Source: Ephemerocybe angulata
Lineage: Eukaryota; Basidiomycota; Agaricomycetes; Agaricales; Psathyrellaceae
Assembly (NCBI GenBank): GCA_013368325.1
Contig: JAACJK010000171.1
Span: forward strand, 186,001-250,000
Length of the DNA stretch: 64,000 bases
Direction of reading: 5' to 3'
This document shows positions 14,008 through 23,987 of the stretch, piece after piece; the first letter of the stretch is position 1, and every line of letters begins with the position of its first letter. A program made the position numbers and the translations under genes. The notes under the pieces were generated by a model. It was given only the letters and a program-made list of their open reading frames with translations, made no database searches and was not told the origin of the DNA.

Positions 14008-15384
14008 ATGCAATCCACTCAAGTCACTCGCCCCAACCCCCAAGACGAAGTACCCTACGAGATTCTCAGAGATATATTTCTCTTGACCTTACCCGAACGA
14101 GACTGTGATCGCATCCATCCATCCTATCCCCCCACTATCATATCGCAGGTCTGCTCTCACTGGCGCGAAATAGCGTTTTCGGAGCCCAAATTCTGGGATG
14201 CCGTCATCTTCAAATCTATCCCAAGACGTGGCCACTCAAACCAAAGGCGAGCCGATCAGCATGATCGTTTTATCAAGTCCGGAAATGTGCAACGTTGGTT
14301 CCATCGTACAGGTGGAAGCCATACACTGGTGCTTGGCGAAGAGGCGTCGGACAAGCCATCTGGCTGCCTCATATCCCTCCTCTTCCCCATCATCGTCAAA
14401 TTCTCCCCAAGGATTAAAACGCTCAAAATTGTCATGACCGCATTATCCCACCTGGATTATATGCGAGAGCTGACGCAGGTCGCTCAGTTTGGCGAGCTCG
14501 CGAGGGTCGAAATTCATGCGGAGATGCGGCAAACCGGGATGTCGAGTTTAGACCTAGAAGCGGTGGGGGCGATACATGCATTCAAGGATAAAACTTTGAA
14601 GTTAAACGAGGCGCACTTCAGGGTGGACATGGCGGCACCGGTACAGTTCGTGATGCCCTGGCGTCAATTGAGGAGGGTTAAATTGACGGGATGCCCTCGG
14701 AGGCCGGTATTCCTTTCAGACTGGATTGCATTGCTCCGCCTTTGCCCTGACCTCGAGACAGCGGAGCTCATCGATCCCTGTGACTATCCTGAGCCATTGC
14801 CCGGGGAGATGTCACGATCCGATGTCCCTAAAAAATTGGACCAGGACGAGGGATCATCCTTGGTCTCGCTCACCATCCACGATGCCAACACCTCCCAGTC
14901 ACCAGAGTGCATGTTCATCCGCCTGTCGGAATTCGCGCATCTGAAGCACATCGAAATCCGAGTCCTGAACGTCCCTTATTCTTATTCTTATGTGTGTTCA
15001 GAACAGCCACAGAAATGGTTTGTGCAGGCTCTCAGCGGCCTCAAAAGCCTTGAGAGTCTCACACTTTACACAAGGGGTTGTATCGACATCGACCCGCCCT
15101 ATTACCACAGAATTCGTGCCATTGTTCAGGCTTGGACAGCTACACCGCCAGGGGGCTTCGGGGCATTTAAGAGTTTTACATTGCAGTACTCCCATAACCA
15201 TGCCCTGGATCTCGTACATCTGCTGGAGGGACCGTTGTCAACAACACGCTGCCCTTCCCTATCAATGACTATCGTTGGAGGGGATAATGAGATGGATATA
15301 TGGGGGGAATTACTGGGCAACTCTTCGTTCTCTAGTGTAGTGGATCGATTGAAGGTTACGCCTCGGAGCGAACTCGACTTTTAA
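14008..15384 (+). CDS. F-box protein, single exon, 458 aa
   Basis: Intact paralogue of the interrupted gene at 11112. The F-box lies at about residues 10-50 (EVPYEILRDIFLLTLPERDC, then QVCSHWREIAFSEPKFWDAV). The rest is a leucine-rich, LRR-like solenoid without a clear repeat, expected to hold the substrate for an SCF ubiquitin ligase. ATG 14008 directly precedes the domain and the stop is TAA. The two genes are in tandem, same orientation, about 1.5 kb apart, which fits local duplication followed by loss of the upstream copy. Confidence 0.85.
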   Translation: MQSTQVTRPNPQDEVPYEILRDIFLLTLPERDCDRIHPSYPPTIISQVCSHWREIAFSEPKFWDAVIFKSIPRRGHSNQRRADQHDRFIKSGNVQRWFHRTGGSHTLVLGEEASDKPSGCLISLLFPIIVKFSPRIKTLKIVMTALSHLDYMRELTQVAQFGELARVEIHAEMRQTGMSSLDLEAVGAIHAFKDKTLKLNEAHFRVDMAAPVQFVMPWRQLRRVKLTGCPRRPVFLSDWIALLRLCPDLETAELIDPCDYPEPLPGEMSRSDVPKKLDQDEGSSLVSLTIHDANTSQSPECMFIRLSEFAHLKHIEIRVLNVPYSYSYVCSEQPQKWFVQALSGLKSLESLTLYTRGCIDIDPPYYHRIRAIVQAWTATPPGGFGAFKSFTLQYSHNHALDLVHLLEGPLSTTRCPSLSMTIVGGDNEMDIWGELLGNSSFSSVVDRLKVTPRSELDF

Positions 15385-15751
15385 GAGGCAGGAGTGGAAT
15401 TTATATGTTCATTTCACGACTGTTTTGCTTCTCTTCTTTCTATATGTACCTACATGTGCAAATACTCACGTACTCTGCACGGAAGCTACCTGAAAGTGCT
15501 TCGACAGTCCTGCCCTTTCGGGGAACCCCTATCCTCGGACCGTTTAAGCGCCCGTGGGGACGGTTGCGTTTATGGCCTCCAGCAGATCCTCTGGCATCTC
15601 ACGCTATCCTTTTCCCAGTGCACTGTGTGCGCTGAAGCTTAAACGGGCGATGGCAGCCAGTACAACGCGGGCACCAAGCCTTATCACCAGCTACAACAAG
15701 TCCATCCTGGCATAAATCAATTGGTTCTCCTCTATCTTAGGAGCCAGCTAT
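15385..15751. other. Convergent intergenic spacer
   Basis: Shared 3' region of two F-box genes. It contains TTTAAGCGCCCG at 15543-15554, one of the recurrent GGGCGCTTAA-like motifs seen through the window. No gene is supported. Confidence 0.4.
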
Positions 15752-17262
15752 TTAGTGTTTGATGTCTATCTGCCTCCTGCTGATAGCAGAATACCATCCT
15801 GTAAACGCCCTATACCCAACTTCAAGATCTAACCCATTCTTTTTCATCTCCTTCAACTCCAGGACTGTAGCAGGTGCAAGTGTCACTTCGAACCTTGATC
15901 CTGCACTTGATCCTGCACCAAACGAAAATTCAGGTGGGCCTGACATAAAGGAAGCCGTTTCAAGCTTGCAACAGCCTCTACGTTGTTGAAGGAGAGCCAG
16001 CAGGATGTCATCCTCGACCAGTAATTTAGTATGTGCAGATAGATGCAAGTTTTTAAGGGAGGGTAAGATGTCTGGTGCCCCAAGGAACGAAAGGATGATT
16101 ATAGACCAGGGCGGGGCGTTGTGGTAGGTCTCAATGTGGAGGGTCGAAAGGGAAGTGAGCTGTGGAAGTAAGATTTGGAGTGGAGCGGGCTCGGATATCA
16201 CGCCTTTCAAGACGAGAGTATGAAGTGAAGAGGAAAATGAAGGGATCGTTTCGAGGATGAAGTCATAGCGAGGAATCTTGCTCTCCTTTTTGCAGACAAG
16301 TTCGAGGTGCTTCGATCCTAGCGGCATGGCGCCGAGGATATCTTGTGTTGCTGCTGGTGCTATAGCGTCATTCGTTGTAAGTCTCAGTCGATCGAGAACT
16401 GGGCCAGCTATCCTGTCCCGATTTCCGGATCGTTCCAGCGCCCAAAACCCGTCTTCGTGGAGAAACTGCGAGTCTTCTTCAAAGTAAGTCCCGTCCAGTT
16501 CACAACTGAACTGCCGCACACTCACCAGGATCTTTAACAGCTTGGCGCAATCCTTCGGCATGGCGCTTGTAACCGTAACGTCCAGCAGTCGGCTTCATGG
16601 AAGATTTGGGTGTGATCGGCGTCGAAGCAACCGTAGAACTGAACTTTGGTGAGTTTTGGACAGTTCTCAAACTTTGCTGTCTCATCAGTGCAATAGATCC
16701 TTTTCCAATATTCTCTGGCGCTGCATGGGGACACGAAGATTTTCAAGGTCTCCAAGACGGGGAAGGGCACGTCGTTGAACAGATAGAACCACTGTGAGGA
16801 CAGCGTCATGTCGAGATGCCGTATTCTCTCCGAGTTGGCAACCACCAGTTCGAGCACATCCAATGCAGCGCTGGAGAGGTTGGGGTCGTCGGGAAGTGTA
16901 TCCACGGCAATCTCAAATGTAATCGATAATGGTCGGCGCCCTGCCCTGCTGATCCACAGTCGCACGGCCTCCGTCTTCGCTTCCAAATAGGACGCCTCCT
17001 CCCCGATACCTTCGCTCAAGAAGCGAGAGCCGAACGTGCAGCACACAGTGTCCCACAGAACTGGATTCGCGAGGCATATTCGCCTCCAATCCCTGCAGAC
17101 TTTGCTGAGGGTATAAGGGCCGGCCAGTGGGCGATTCGATCTGCGAGGGTCGAGGCAGGTGCACATCTCGAAGATCGAAAGCCACGCATCGTCAGGGACC
17201 CAGTCCGTAAGAGACTTGCAGCTGGTCGTCGAGGTTGCCGAGCTTGCTTTGACTATGGACAT
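15752..17262 (-). pseudogene. F-box protein gene with a one-base frameshift
   Basis: ATG at 17262 opens a frame with an F-box-like start (WVPDDAWLSIFEMC) and KVCRDWRRICLANPVLWDTV. It ends early at 16534. A second frame (down to a stop at 15752) carries the rest, ending in LELKEMKKNGLDLEVG. Together they align over their length with the intact gene at 23988-25592, including AVRLWISRAGRRPL against LKTWISRSGTRPL. The break sits near 16585: in the paralogue a Trp codon is followed by a (T/D)VT motif, and here one base of a G run appears to be missing. No usable GT-AG pair spans it. Either a recent pseudogene or a base error. Confidence 0.7.
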
Positions 17263-18126
17263 TGGGTACGTTGTCTGTGAAGTTCGAGTTAAGGATCACA
17301 ACGTCTCGTATGAAGGTGTTGACTTGGTGTTGACAGTTGTGGTTTCACCCGAGTTTCATGATCACCCTCACTTCACCGGGGCAAACGGAGTTTGTATCTG
17401 GTGATGAATATCCGGCATGGTCCGACCTGGGCATTACCGCTGAACAGACGCTAGCGCAGTAACTTCGTCAGAACCAAGGCGGAACTCAACGACTTTCATG
17501 AAAGCGGCACCACACTGCAGGATCCTTCTCAGCTCCCCCTTCCCACAAGAGTCCCGCTCTCAACCTAAATCGGACACGTCTTAACAGAACTTGAACCTCG
17601 AGAATACCACACTGCGTATTCCTCATGGCACACACCACTATGGGACCTGGGTATTCCTCGGCTAGTAGGGCTCGAGTCTCACGACTGACCTTCCTAACTT
17701 GAACGTCTTCTAGGCACACGAGCGCGGCTGGAAACATTCTTCGGTGTCTTCCTGTGCAGACTGGTGCCCCGCGTGCTCATCTCTCGCTCATTCTCCGGCA
17801 ATATAGCAGAGAATGAAAAGCGCTCGTCAGCGGTGACCGGTGACTGGTCTCCTTCAAGCACGCCTTGGACACTAACAGAACGGTACCCAAGATCTTAGGC
17901 TGTTTGAACTGGCGAGACCTCTTTATAGGAGCAAATATATTGTAAGGTATGGCCCACGAAAGCAATCTGCAAGTGCATCAGTTTGTGGATAACTCGCCCG
18001 TTCGTCGGCTGCTCACACGCCGTGGAATACTGTAGGCTCCTAGGCTTCGTCGACACCGAAGCCAACTGCTCTGCATCCGAACGCCTATATAGTCTCTCGC
18101 TCACTCGCTAGAAATCTTGAGTAAAA
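17263..18126. other. Intergenic, divergent promoters
   Basis: Between the frameshifted F-box gene (-) and GH5 (+). Only short unrecognised frames. Its right end holds the GH5 promoter. Confidence 0.4.
18086..18091 (+). promoter_or_regulatory. TATA box of the GH5 gene
   Basis: TATATA, preceded by GCC, lies 36-41 bp upstream of ATG 18127. It implies a very short 5' leader, common for highly expressed secreted enzymes in fungi. Confidence 0.5.
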
Positions 18127-19329
18127 ATGCTAGCCCACTTCTTCTTCCTGTTGCTGCTCCACGTCACCAACGCCATCGTCCTTCGTACATCTGGACGATG
18201 GATCCTCGACGCCGCGTCAGGCCAGCGCGTAAAGCTCCGTTGCGCAAACTGGGCGGGCCACATGGAGACAAGCATCCCCGAAGGCCTACAGAATCAAACC
18301 CCAGCATTCATCGCACAATGGCTCGCCTCCAACCGCTTCAACTGCGTCAGACTCACCTTCTCAATTGACATGACCCTCAACCCCAACCAACGGGTCTCAG
18401 ATTCCTTCACCGCGGCGGCCTCCTCGGCTGGCGTCAGTGCCTCGTCTATGCAGAGCCTCTACAATCAGGCTGTCTCCAAGAATTCCTGGCTCTCCTCGTC
18501 CACGACTCGAGGCGCCTTCGCGCGCGTCATTCAGGACCTTGCAGCAAGTAATGTCATGGTCATCCTGGACAACCACGTATCGCACCCGTCGTGGTGCTGT
18601 GGGACGAGCGATGGGAATGGGTGGTGGGCATCCGCCTCCGGGTACAATGCGGCGAACAGTCGATATTTCGACGTCAATAACTGGCTCAACGGTCTCCGCG
18701 CGATGGCTACCTTTGCCCAAGCCCACCCCAACGTGATTGGCATCTCGCTCCGCAACGAGCTCCGCGCTGTCAGCGGTCAGGACGGCAACAACCACGCAGA
18801 CTGGTACAACTTCGTGACACAAGGGGCGAAGGCTGTCCGAGAGGGAAACTCGAATTTGTTGGTCGTCGTCGGCGGGCCAAGTTACGCCCTTGACCTCAGC
18901 TTCATCTACAACAAGATGCTCGACAAGAGCGTCTTCGGGGACAAATTGGTATGGGAGTTCCACAACTACTCTTGGAGCGGGATTGGGGACAGCTGCACAA
19001 GTCACACCAAGTTGATGAGCGACAAGGCGGGGTACCTGTTGGTCGCGAACAAGACTTACACGGCGCCGCTTTTTTTGAGCGAGTACGGCTGGGCCCAGAG
19101 CAACCCATCAGCCGCTGAAAACGCGTACATATCGTGCTTGGTCAAGTACCTGGAAAGCAACGATGCAGAGTGGGCATATTGGGCTTTGCAGGGCTCCTAC
19201 TACGTCCGGGAGGGGAAGATTAACTTTGACGAAGGGTTCGGGTTGCTCAACGCCAATTGGAGTGGCTGGAGGAATAGTTCGTTCCCTCGAGCGGTTGGGA
19301 AGATGTTTGACCAGACGCAAGGGCCTTAG
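18127..19329 (+). CDS. Secreted glycoside hydrolase family 5, intronless
   Basis: Predicted retaining beta-glycanase of clan GH-A, 400 residues in one exon. Residues 1-17 are a signal peptide (MLAHFFFLLLLHVTNAI). The barrel begins LRTSGRWILDAASGQRVKLR. ILDNH at 146-150 marks strand 3. The acid/base glutamate is E211 in ISLRNELR and the nucleophile is E319 in FLSEYGW; HNY at 279-281 and a Trp in EWAYWALQG complete the active site. No CBM is attached, and the subfamily and substrate (cellulose, mannan or another beta-glucan) cannot be fixed from sequence alone. The lack of introns contrasts with most non-F-box neighbours. It stands inside a head-to-head F-box pair whose sister pair has no such insert. 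Confidence 0.9.
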   Translation: MLAHFFFLLLLHVTNAIVLRTSGRWILDAASGQRVKLRCANWAGHMETSIPEGLQNQTPAFIAQWLASNRFNCVRLTFSIDMTLNPNQRVSDSFTAAASSAGVSASSMQSLYNQAVSKNSWLSSSTTRGAFARVIQDLAASNVMVILDNHVSHPSWCCGTSDGNGWWASASGYNAANSRYFDVNNWLNGLRAMATFAQAHPNVIGISLRNELRAVSGQDGNNHADWYNFVTQGAKAVREGNSNLLVVVGGPSYALDLSFIYNKMLDKSVFGDKLVWEFHNYSWSGIGDSCTSHTKLMSDKAGYLLVANKTYTAPLFLSEYGWAQSNPSAAENAYISCLVKYLESNDAEWAYWALQGSYYVREGKINFDEGFGLLNANWSGWRNSSFPRAVGKMFDQTQGP

Positions 19330-19719
19330 TCCTAGTCGATAGCACGTTTGGATGAATAAATTGTAATTGCAGTCTCGGCAGTGTTCATGGCCGGCACTCT
19401 CCGAATGAGCGCTTAATCAAATGTCAACGCATCGGACAACGTCTACGTTTGACTTATTGTCATCCCATCTCCCGTGGCAGACTCAGCTCAGCATCGCAAT
19501 CGGTAGCGATATCATTCAAAATGTTATATTAGGCCAGGCATCCGGTTGAGTCGTATGCCAATGATATGACTCACGATGAGCTGCCTCATGACAACCGTCC
19601 GTACCCGTTGACACCCTATAGACAAGAGCGACCCAGATAGAAGCGATATCATGTAGGTACTTAAGGATGACAGAAATGCGATCTGACATTCGAATTAACC
19701 CACCTTCCGAGTGAAGCTT
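19330..19719. other. Intergenic spacer
   Basis: Upstream region of the next F-box gene. It contains GAGCGCTTAATC at 19402-19413. No gene is supported. Confidence 0.4.
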
Positions 19720-21064
19720 ATGCTCGATATCCCACCAGAAGTCCTCGCAACTGCCTTCGAGATTGGTATCTGGGAGTGGGGTATCTCATACCTGCCCACT
19801 GTCTGCCTCGTCTGCCGGGAATGGAACGAAGTCGCCAAAAGCACCCCCCACCTCTGGGGCATCATTCAAGTCGACACCAAGTCTCGCCCCCATCGCCTAC
19901 TAGCTCAACTTTCAAGAGCAAAGGCTACACCACTGACAATATACATCTCAAGGGGCGTCCACATGTGCAAGCCAAACCTCGAACCTGTGGTCGCTCGGCT
20001 TATCGAGCTCTCTGAAAATTGGATTGGCGCCACGATACCATCCAAGATTCTGCAGAGATGCAAATGGTCGGACTTGCGCCGTAGCCTCGAGGACCTCGAA
20101 ATCACGGACGACGAATGCCAAACCCTGGATCCCAGATTCTTTGATCTGCCAGAGAGGGACAGGTCTGGCCCTCCAGCACTCCGCGCTCTATCCATTGGAG
20201 GCATAGTGGGTGTCGAGCCCTTACTATCTCCCTCCATTCGCCACTTTGTCATCGGGCAAAGAGGTCCACATTATAAGCCGATTGTGCAAACTCTCGACCA
20301 TCTGAGGAGAATACCCAATGTCAGGACCCTCAGCATCACCGGACTTCGGCCTAGTCCATTACACGACTACACTCAAGTCATCCGTCTGAACCACTTGACC
20401 ACGCTCAAGCTCACCTTCGTCCCCCGTGCCTCTCAGCTACTCTCATCCATCGTTTGCCCAGCCCTGCAGCAACTCACCATCAGCACAACCCAAGACTCTA
20501 TGACCCCCTTCCTCTCCCAATGGTGCAACCCCATTCACACCCCAACCTCTCTCCATACACTCGACCTCGAACAATGTATCATCCCAACCGACGTTCCATA
20601 CCTCATTCGGTTCCTTGCCCGCCTTCCCGAGCTCCTCCGCCTGAGCATCTTCGACGAACGGCTCTCGGACGCGCCCCTCCTCCCTGCTACTGACGAAAAC
20701 AATATCGTGAAAGCCCTCGCATCCAGTTCCGGTGCGAGATCAGTCTCTGGAGGTAGTCGGCTATGCCCAGCACTTACAACCTTGGAAATGTCCACCGATT
20801 CAGACTTTCAGGACCTCCTGGAGCTTGCAGCACAAAGAGGGAACACATCGGGCTCAGGGTCTATGAAGACGCTTCGGACAGTGGGCGGATACCTCTGCGC
20901 AGGGGCCAGGGCTGGACAGATGATCGAACTCAGGCAACTTGTCGAAAACGTCGAGTGCGAATGTCTTGGGTGTTCCATGGATTCATTGGCTCTGCGTACG
21001 TGAATCGGTCCTTTCCACATATGTTAAAACAAACTGATACTTATCATTAACAACAGTGACTTGA
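19720..21064 (+). CDS. F-box protein, MLDIPPEVL type
   Basis: Starts MLDIPPEVLATAFEIGIWEW, then CLVCREWNEVAKSTPHLWGI (F-box) and RAKATPLTIYISRG, followed by an LRR-like C-terminal half with FLARLPELLRLSI. The ATG at 19720 is chosen because the paralogue at 26028 begins at the same residue. A simple frame ends at 21003. A GT at 20996 paired with AG at 21056 would instead add a last exon of two codons plus TGA, ending at 21064. The paralogue has a donor at the same point after SLA, which favours the spliced form. Length is about 428-430 residues. Confidence 0.82.
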
Positions 21065-21370
21065 AGAGAAATGAATGTACTGACTAGTAGTAGTCGGGGT
21101 AAGGCTGGTGTGGTCGCTCAGGATATGATAGAACCCACTTCATACGGCTTTGGCAGTTCGGCTCGATATTCTGAACAGGGTCTGAAGGATCCAGGACGTG
21201 GTCGACTTCTGCACTCGTATGATACAAGTCAGGTCCTTTTTCGATGTTTCTCTTGGCCTTTTCTCCGGGTGTCGTGATACAGAATAAATCGGAGAAAACC
21301 TAGAGCAACGAAGTCAGGCAACAGGGCCCAGGACCCCCCTATATGCGGCAAATAGTCCGATCCAAAACAG
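21065..21370. other. Intergenic, no gene seen
   Basis: Short frames only. It runs into the repeat stretch that follows. Confidence 0.4.
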
Positions 21371-21373
21371 CCC

Positions 21374-22173
21374 TTTTTTCGGCTTTTCGTACACACGGTT
21401 TTCGACCGTTTCCGTCCCCATAAATATCAGGACCTCCAATTTTTGAGCCTTTTCGTACACACTATGGATGATACCAACGGAAAATGCAGGAATGTATTAC
21501 TAGATAAGTAGAAAGGTATATACGGGTGTGCTACGACCTTAAGAGATAAGGTACTAGAGAAATTAAGGAAGGAGGAGGGCCTGGAGGCGCGAAAAGTCCT
21601 ATTGCCAGTGGGTACTCGACGCATTCTTTCAAACCATTCCAGACAGGAAACCCGTTGCGAAATATCCACTCGGCGTATCGGAGGCGCGTTCACGCAAGTC
21701 TAAGTGGTGTGGTTCGGCGCAAGATTGGTGAGTACAGTGAAAAACACGAAATCGAGCATGGTGGTAAGAGTCAACAGGTCGACGCGCCAGGCCGGAGATA
21801 TCACGCAGCAAACAAAGGCTTTGTTGATGGACAATGTGCACCGCGACTGCATCCAGGGCACCCCAGAGTTACTCGTTCTCCGAATATACTAATTCGCCTC
21901 AAGAGAGACATGGGTGCTACTTATTCTCTGCGCCCTCATACGAGCTCATACGAGATCCGGAGGCCGTTCCTTTCGATGTCGGTGTGGGATTATTTGGTGC
22001 TGGGGCCGGCGCCCGCCGCCCTGCCGACATTTTCGTACACATTCTGATCAGAGTACACTACCGACTAGGGCTATTTCGACACATAAAAAATCGGACCGGT
22101 GGCCCAAATTTCGCCTTTTCGTCCCCATAAATATCGTAGGACCGGGTCAAAATGGGCACTTTTTCGTACACAT
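21374..22173. repeat. Repeat-rich stretch with recurring TTTTCGTACACA
   Basis: TTTTCGTACACA occurs four times in the same orientation, at 21384, 21450, 22030 and 22161. CGTCCCCATAAATATC occurs twice, at 21413 and 22120, each time lying between two of the first motif. The layout is two related units of about 90 and 150 bp roughly 650 bp apart, perhaps the two ends of an unclassified element. A 221-codon plus-strand frame (21914-22579) crosses the right unit but shows no domain and I do not accept it as a gene. Confidence 0.5.
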
Positions 22174-22683
22174 CAGGATCGGACTACTTAGAGGATATAC
22201 CAGGGTCCTCAGGGCCCCCGGGAGTAAACTCCCACGCCCGGACCAAGGCCCAGGGTCCACCATCATGGGCGCCTCTTTACCTCATCCTTCATTCCTGCTT
22301 TCAACTCCCAGATTTCATTGTCCCATGTTTGCTCATATTGCAAAAGCCACAGTCGTGCTCCATCTTTTCAATTCCACCACATCCATCCTGGATTTCAAGG
22401 ACTATCATGTCATGGTGATGAAAAGAACTGAGCAAGTGGAACTACCGGTGGTGGGCTCTTCGATGCACAATCCCGATGTTCCTCGGACAGGACGTCCCGC
22501 TGAACACCCAATAAGTATATTGTTGAACCTAATCGATGACAGGATGCAGATTTTCGTGGCATTCAATACAGTTCTTTGATACATAAAGCATCCAGTTCTC
22601 CCGCTGACACTTTGGGCCCTCTTGTTTCTCTCACTTTGGTTCTTCCCACCCAGTCTGACCTTTTTGCTTGCACGGAGTCCAAG

Positions 22684-23818
22684 ATGCAGTCCCAACTCCT
22701 CTCTCTGTTCCTTCTTCTCACATGCGCGTTCAGCGCCGTCCTGGCATCCCCGACCCGCGTCTTGAGCACGTCTCTCTTCACTCGTGACGCGCCGGAGGCC
22801 CAGACAAACGCAAGGCGGATGGCTCAAGGTCTTGCTCCCCTCACTCCTCGAAAGCTTTTCTCTCCCACCTGTACGCAAATTTTCTCTCACCAAGTCGTCA
22901 GAGACGCACATTAACCTTGACCGTTTGTGAATTCAAGGTATCGTGGCTCGAGGACCGCTGCCTTCCTCCAAGCCAAGGTGGGCCACCCATTTCCCTCTCA
23001 ATAATACCGTATACGACTTGCTTAACCTGTGTATCCAGCATAATGGCTACGATCAGCGTCCGCAACAAGGATGGAGCGTATATAGGTTATACAAACGCTG
23101 AGGGGCAAGTCTTCGAGTGGCCTCAAGCTCACAGCGCCTTTACCTTCAAGAATCCCTCCTCCTCTTCGGAACGCGTTGAGCTTTTCATCACCGCTCTGCC
23201 GACGCATAGGGTTGCTCTGTCCACTGGGCGTGACATTGGCATCGGTGGACCTCCTTACATTGGCCCCGGAAGTCCTCAGTACGTACGATCTCTTTTCTAC
23301 GAGAACTCCTGGGCTGTATTAATATTGCCACAGTATCCTTCTATGGCACGAAACGAGCGACTCCAGTACGCGTTTAAACCATCTAATTTTAAGATGGAGC
23401 TTTGCTAACGCACCCACCCTCAACTAGCTGCTTCGGGCAGCCCTCCTGCGCTAGATTTCTCCGACATTTATTACGAAACAACCATCGTGCGTGCTAGTTG
23501 CTTGCGTTCTCTCGTCTCCCCCGTGAGCTCAGCCCATGCCTTGTAGTGGTCCCTGGAAGCACCCACAGGCACATTGTCGGCCGTGTGGGTCAACCCAGCT
23601 GGATTTGGCACGTCTACGGTTCATTTCGTTCAAAGGAGTCGTGCTGGCGAAGATGCGAGAAACATTGTCGGCGTTGGCGATGTCGCTGCGTATAAGGCGG
23701 CCGTTGCCTCTAACGACCCTGGATTGATCGTTGAAGAAGTGGTACGTACGAACATGTAGCGGTTATTATCGTGTCTGACCATGAATCGTCTTAGACCTTG
23801 AGCGTCAACTCCTTCTAA
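22684..23818 (+). CDS. Secreted protein of unknown function, 258 aa
   Basis: Seven exons keep frame: 22684-22870, 22938-22977, 23039-23278, 23334-23365, 23428-23486, 23547-23741 and 23795-23818. The protein opens with a signal peptide (MQSQLLSLFLLLTCAFSAVL), then a short basic-Pro segment (MAQGLAPLTPRKLFSP). The body has GAYIGYTNAEGQVFEW, the turn ALSTGRDIGIGGPPYIG and, near the end, TGTLSAVWVNPAGFGTST. I recognise the layout as that of secreted proteins common in Agaricomycete genomes but know no function or named domain. No membrane segment or GPI signal follows. The 32-nt fourth exon is forced by phase; without it the next exon hits a stop. It lies between two F-box genes. Confidence 0.75.
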
Positions 23819-23987
23819 TAGATGGACAGTATTAGACTCGTAAATATACCCTACGGACCTGAACGGATTATGGCGCTTTTCCGGATAAGCAGAAATGGAT
23901 TCAAGCGGATTCGCACAGGCAGTGGATTCGATCTATATCTACAAGAAATACACATTGTCCAAGAACCCCTTTCCCTGCTTCCCTTTG

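Noticed and set aside
18397..19005. 202-codon minus-strand frame
   Set aside because: Exact antisense shadow of the GH5 gene, which has catalytic residues and a signal peptide on the plus strand.
21914..22579. 221-codon plus-strand frame
   Set aside because: Crosses a repeat unit, has no domain and no sensible start context; treated as chance.
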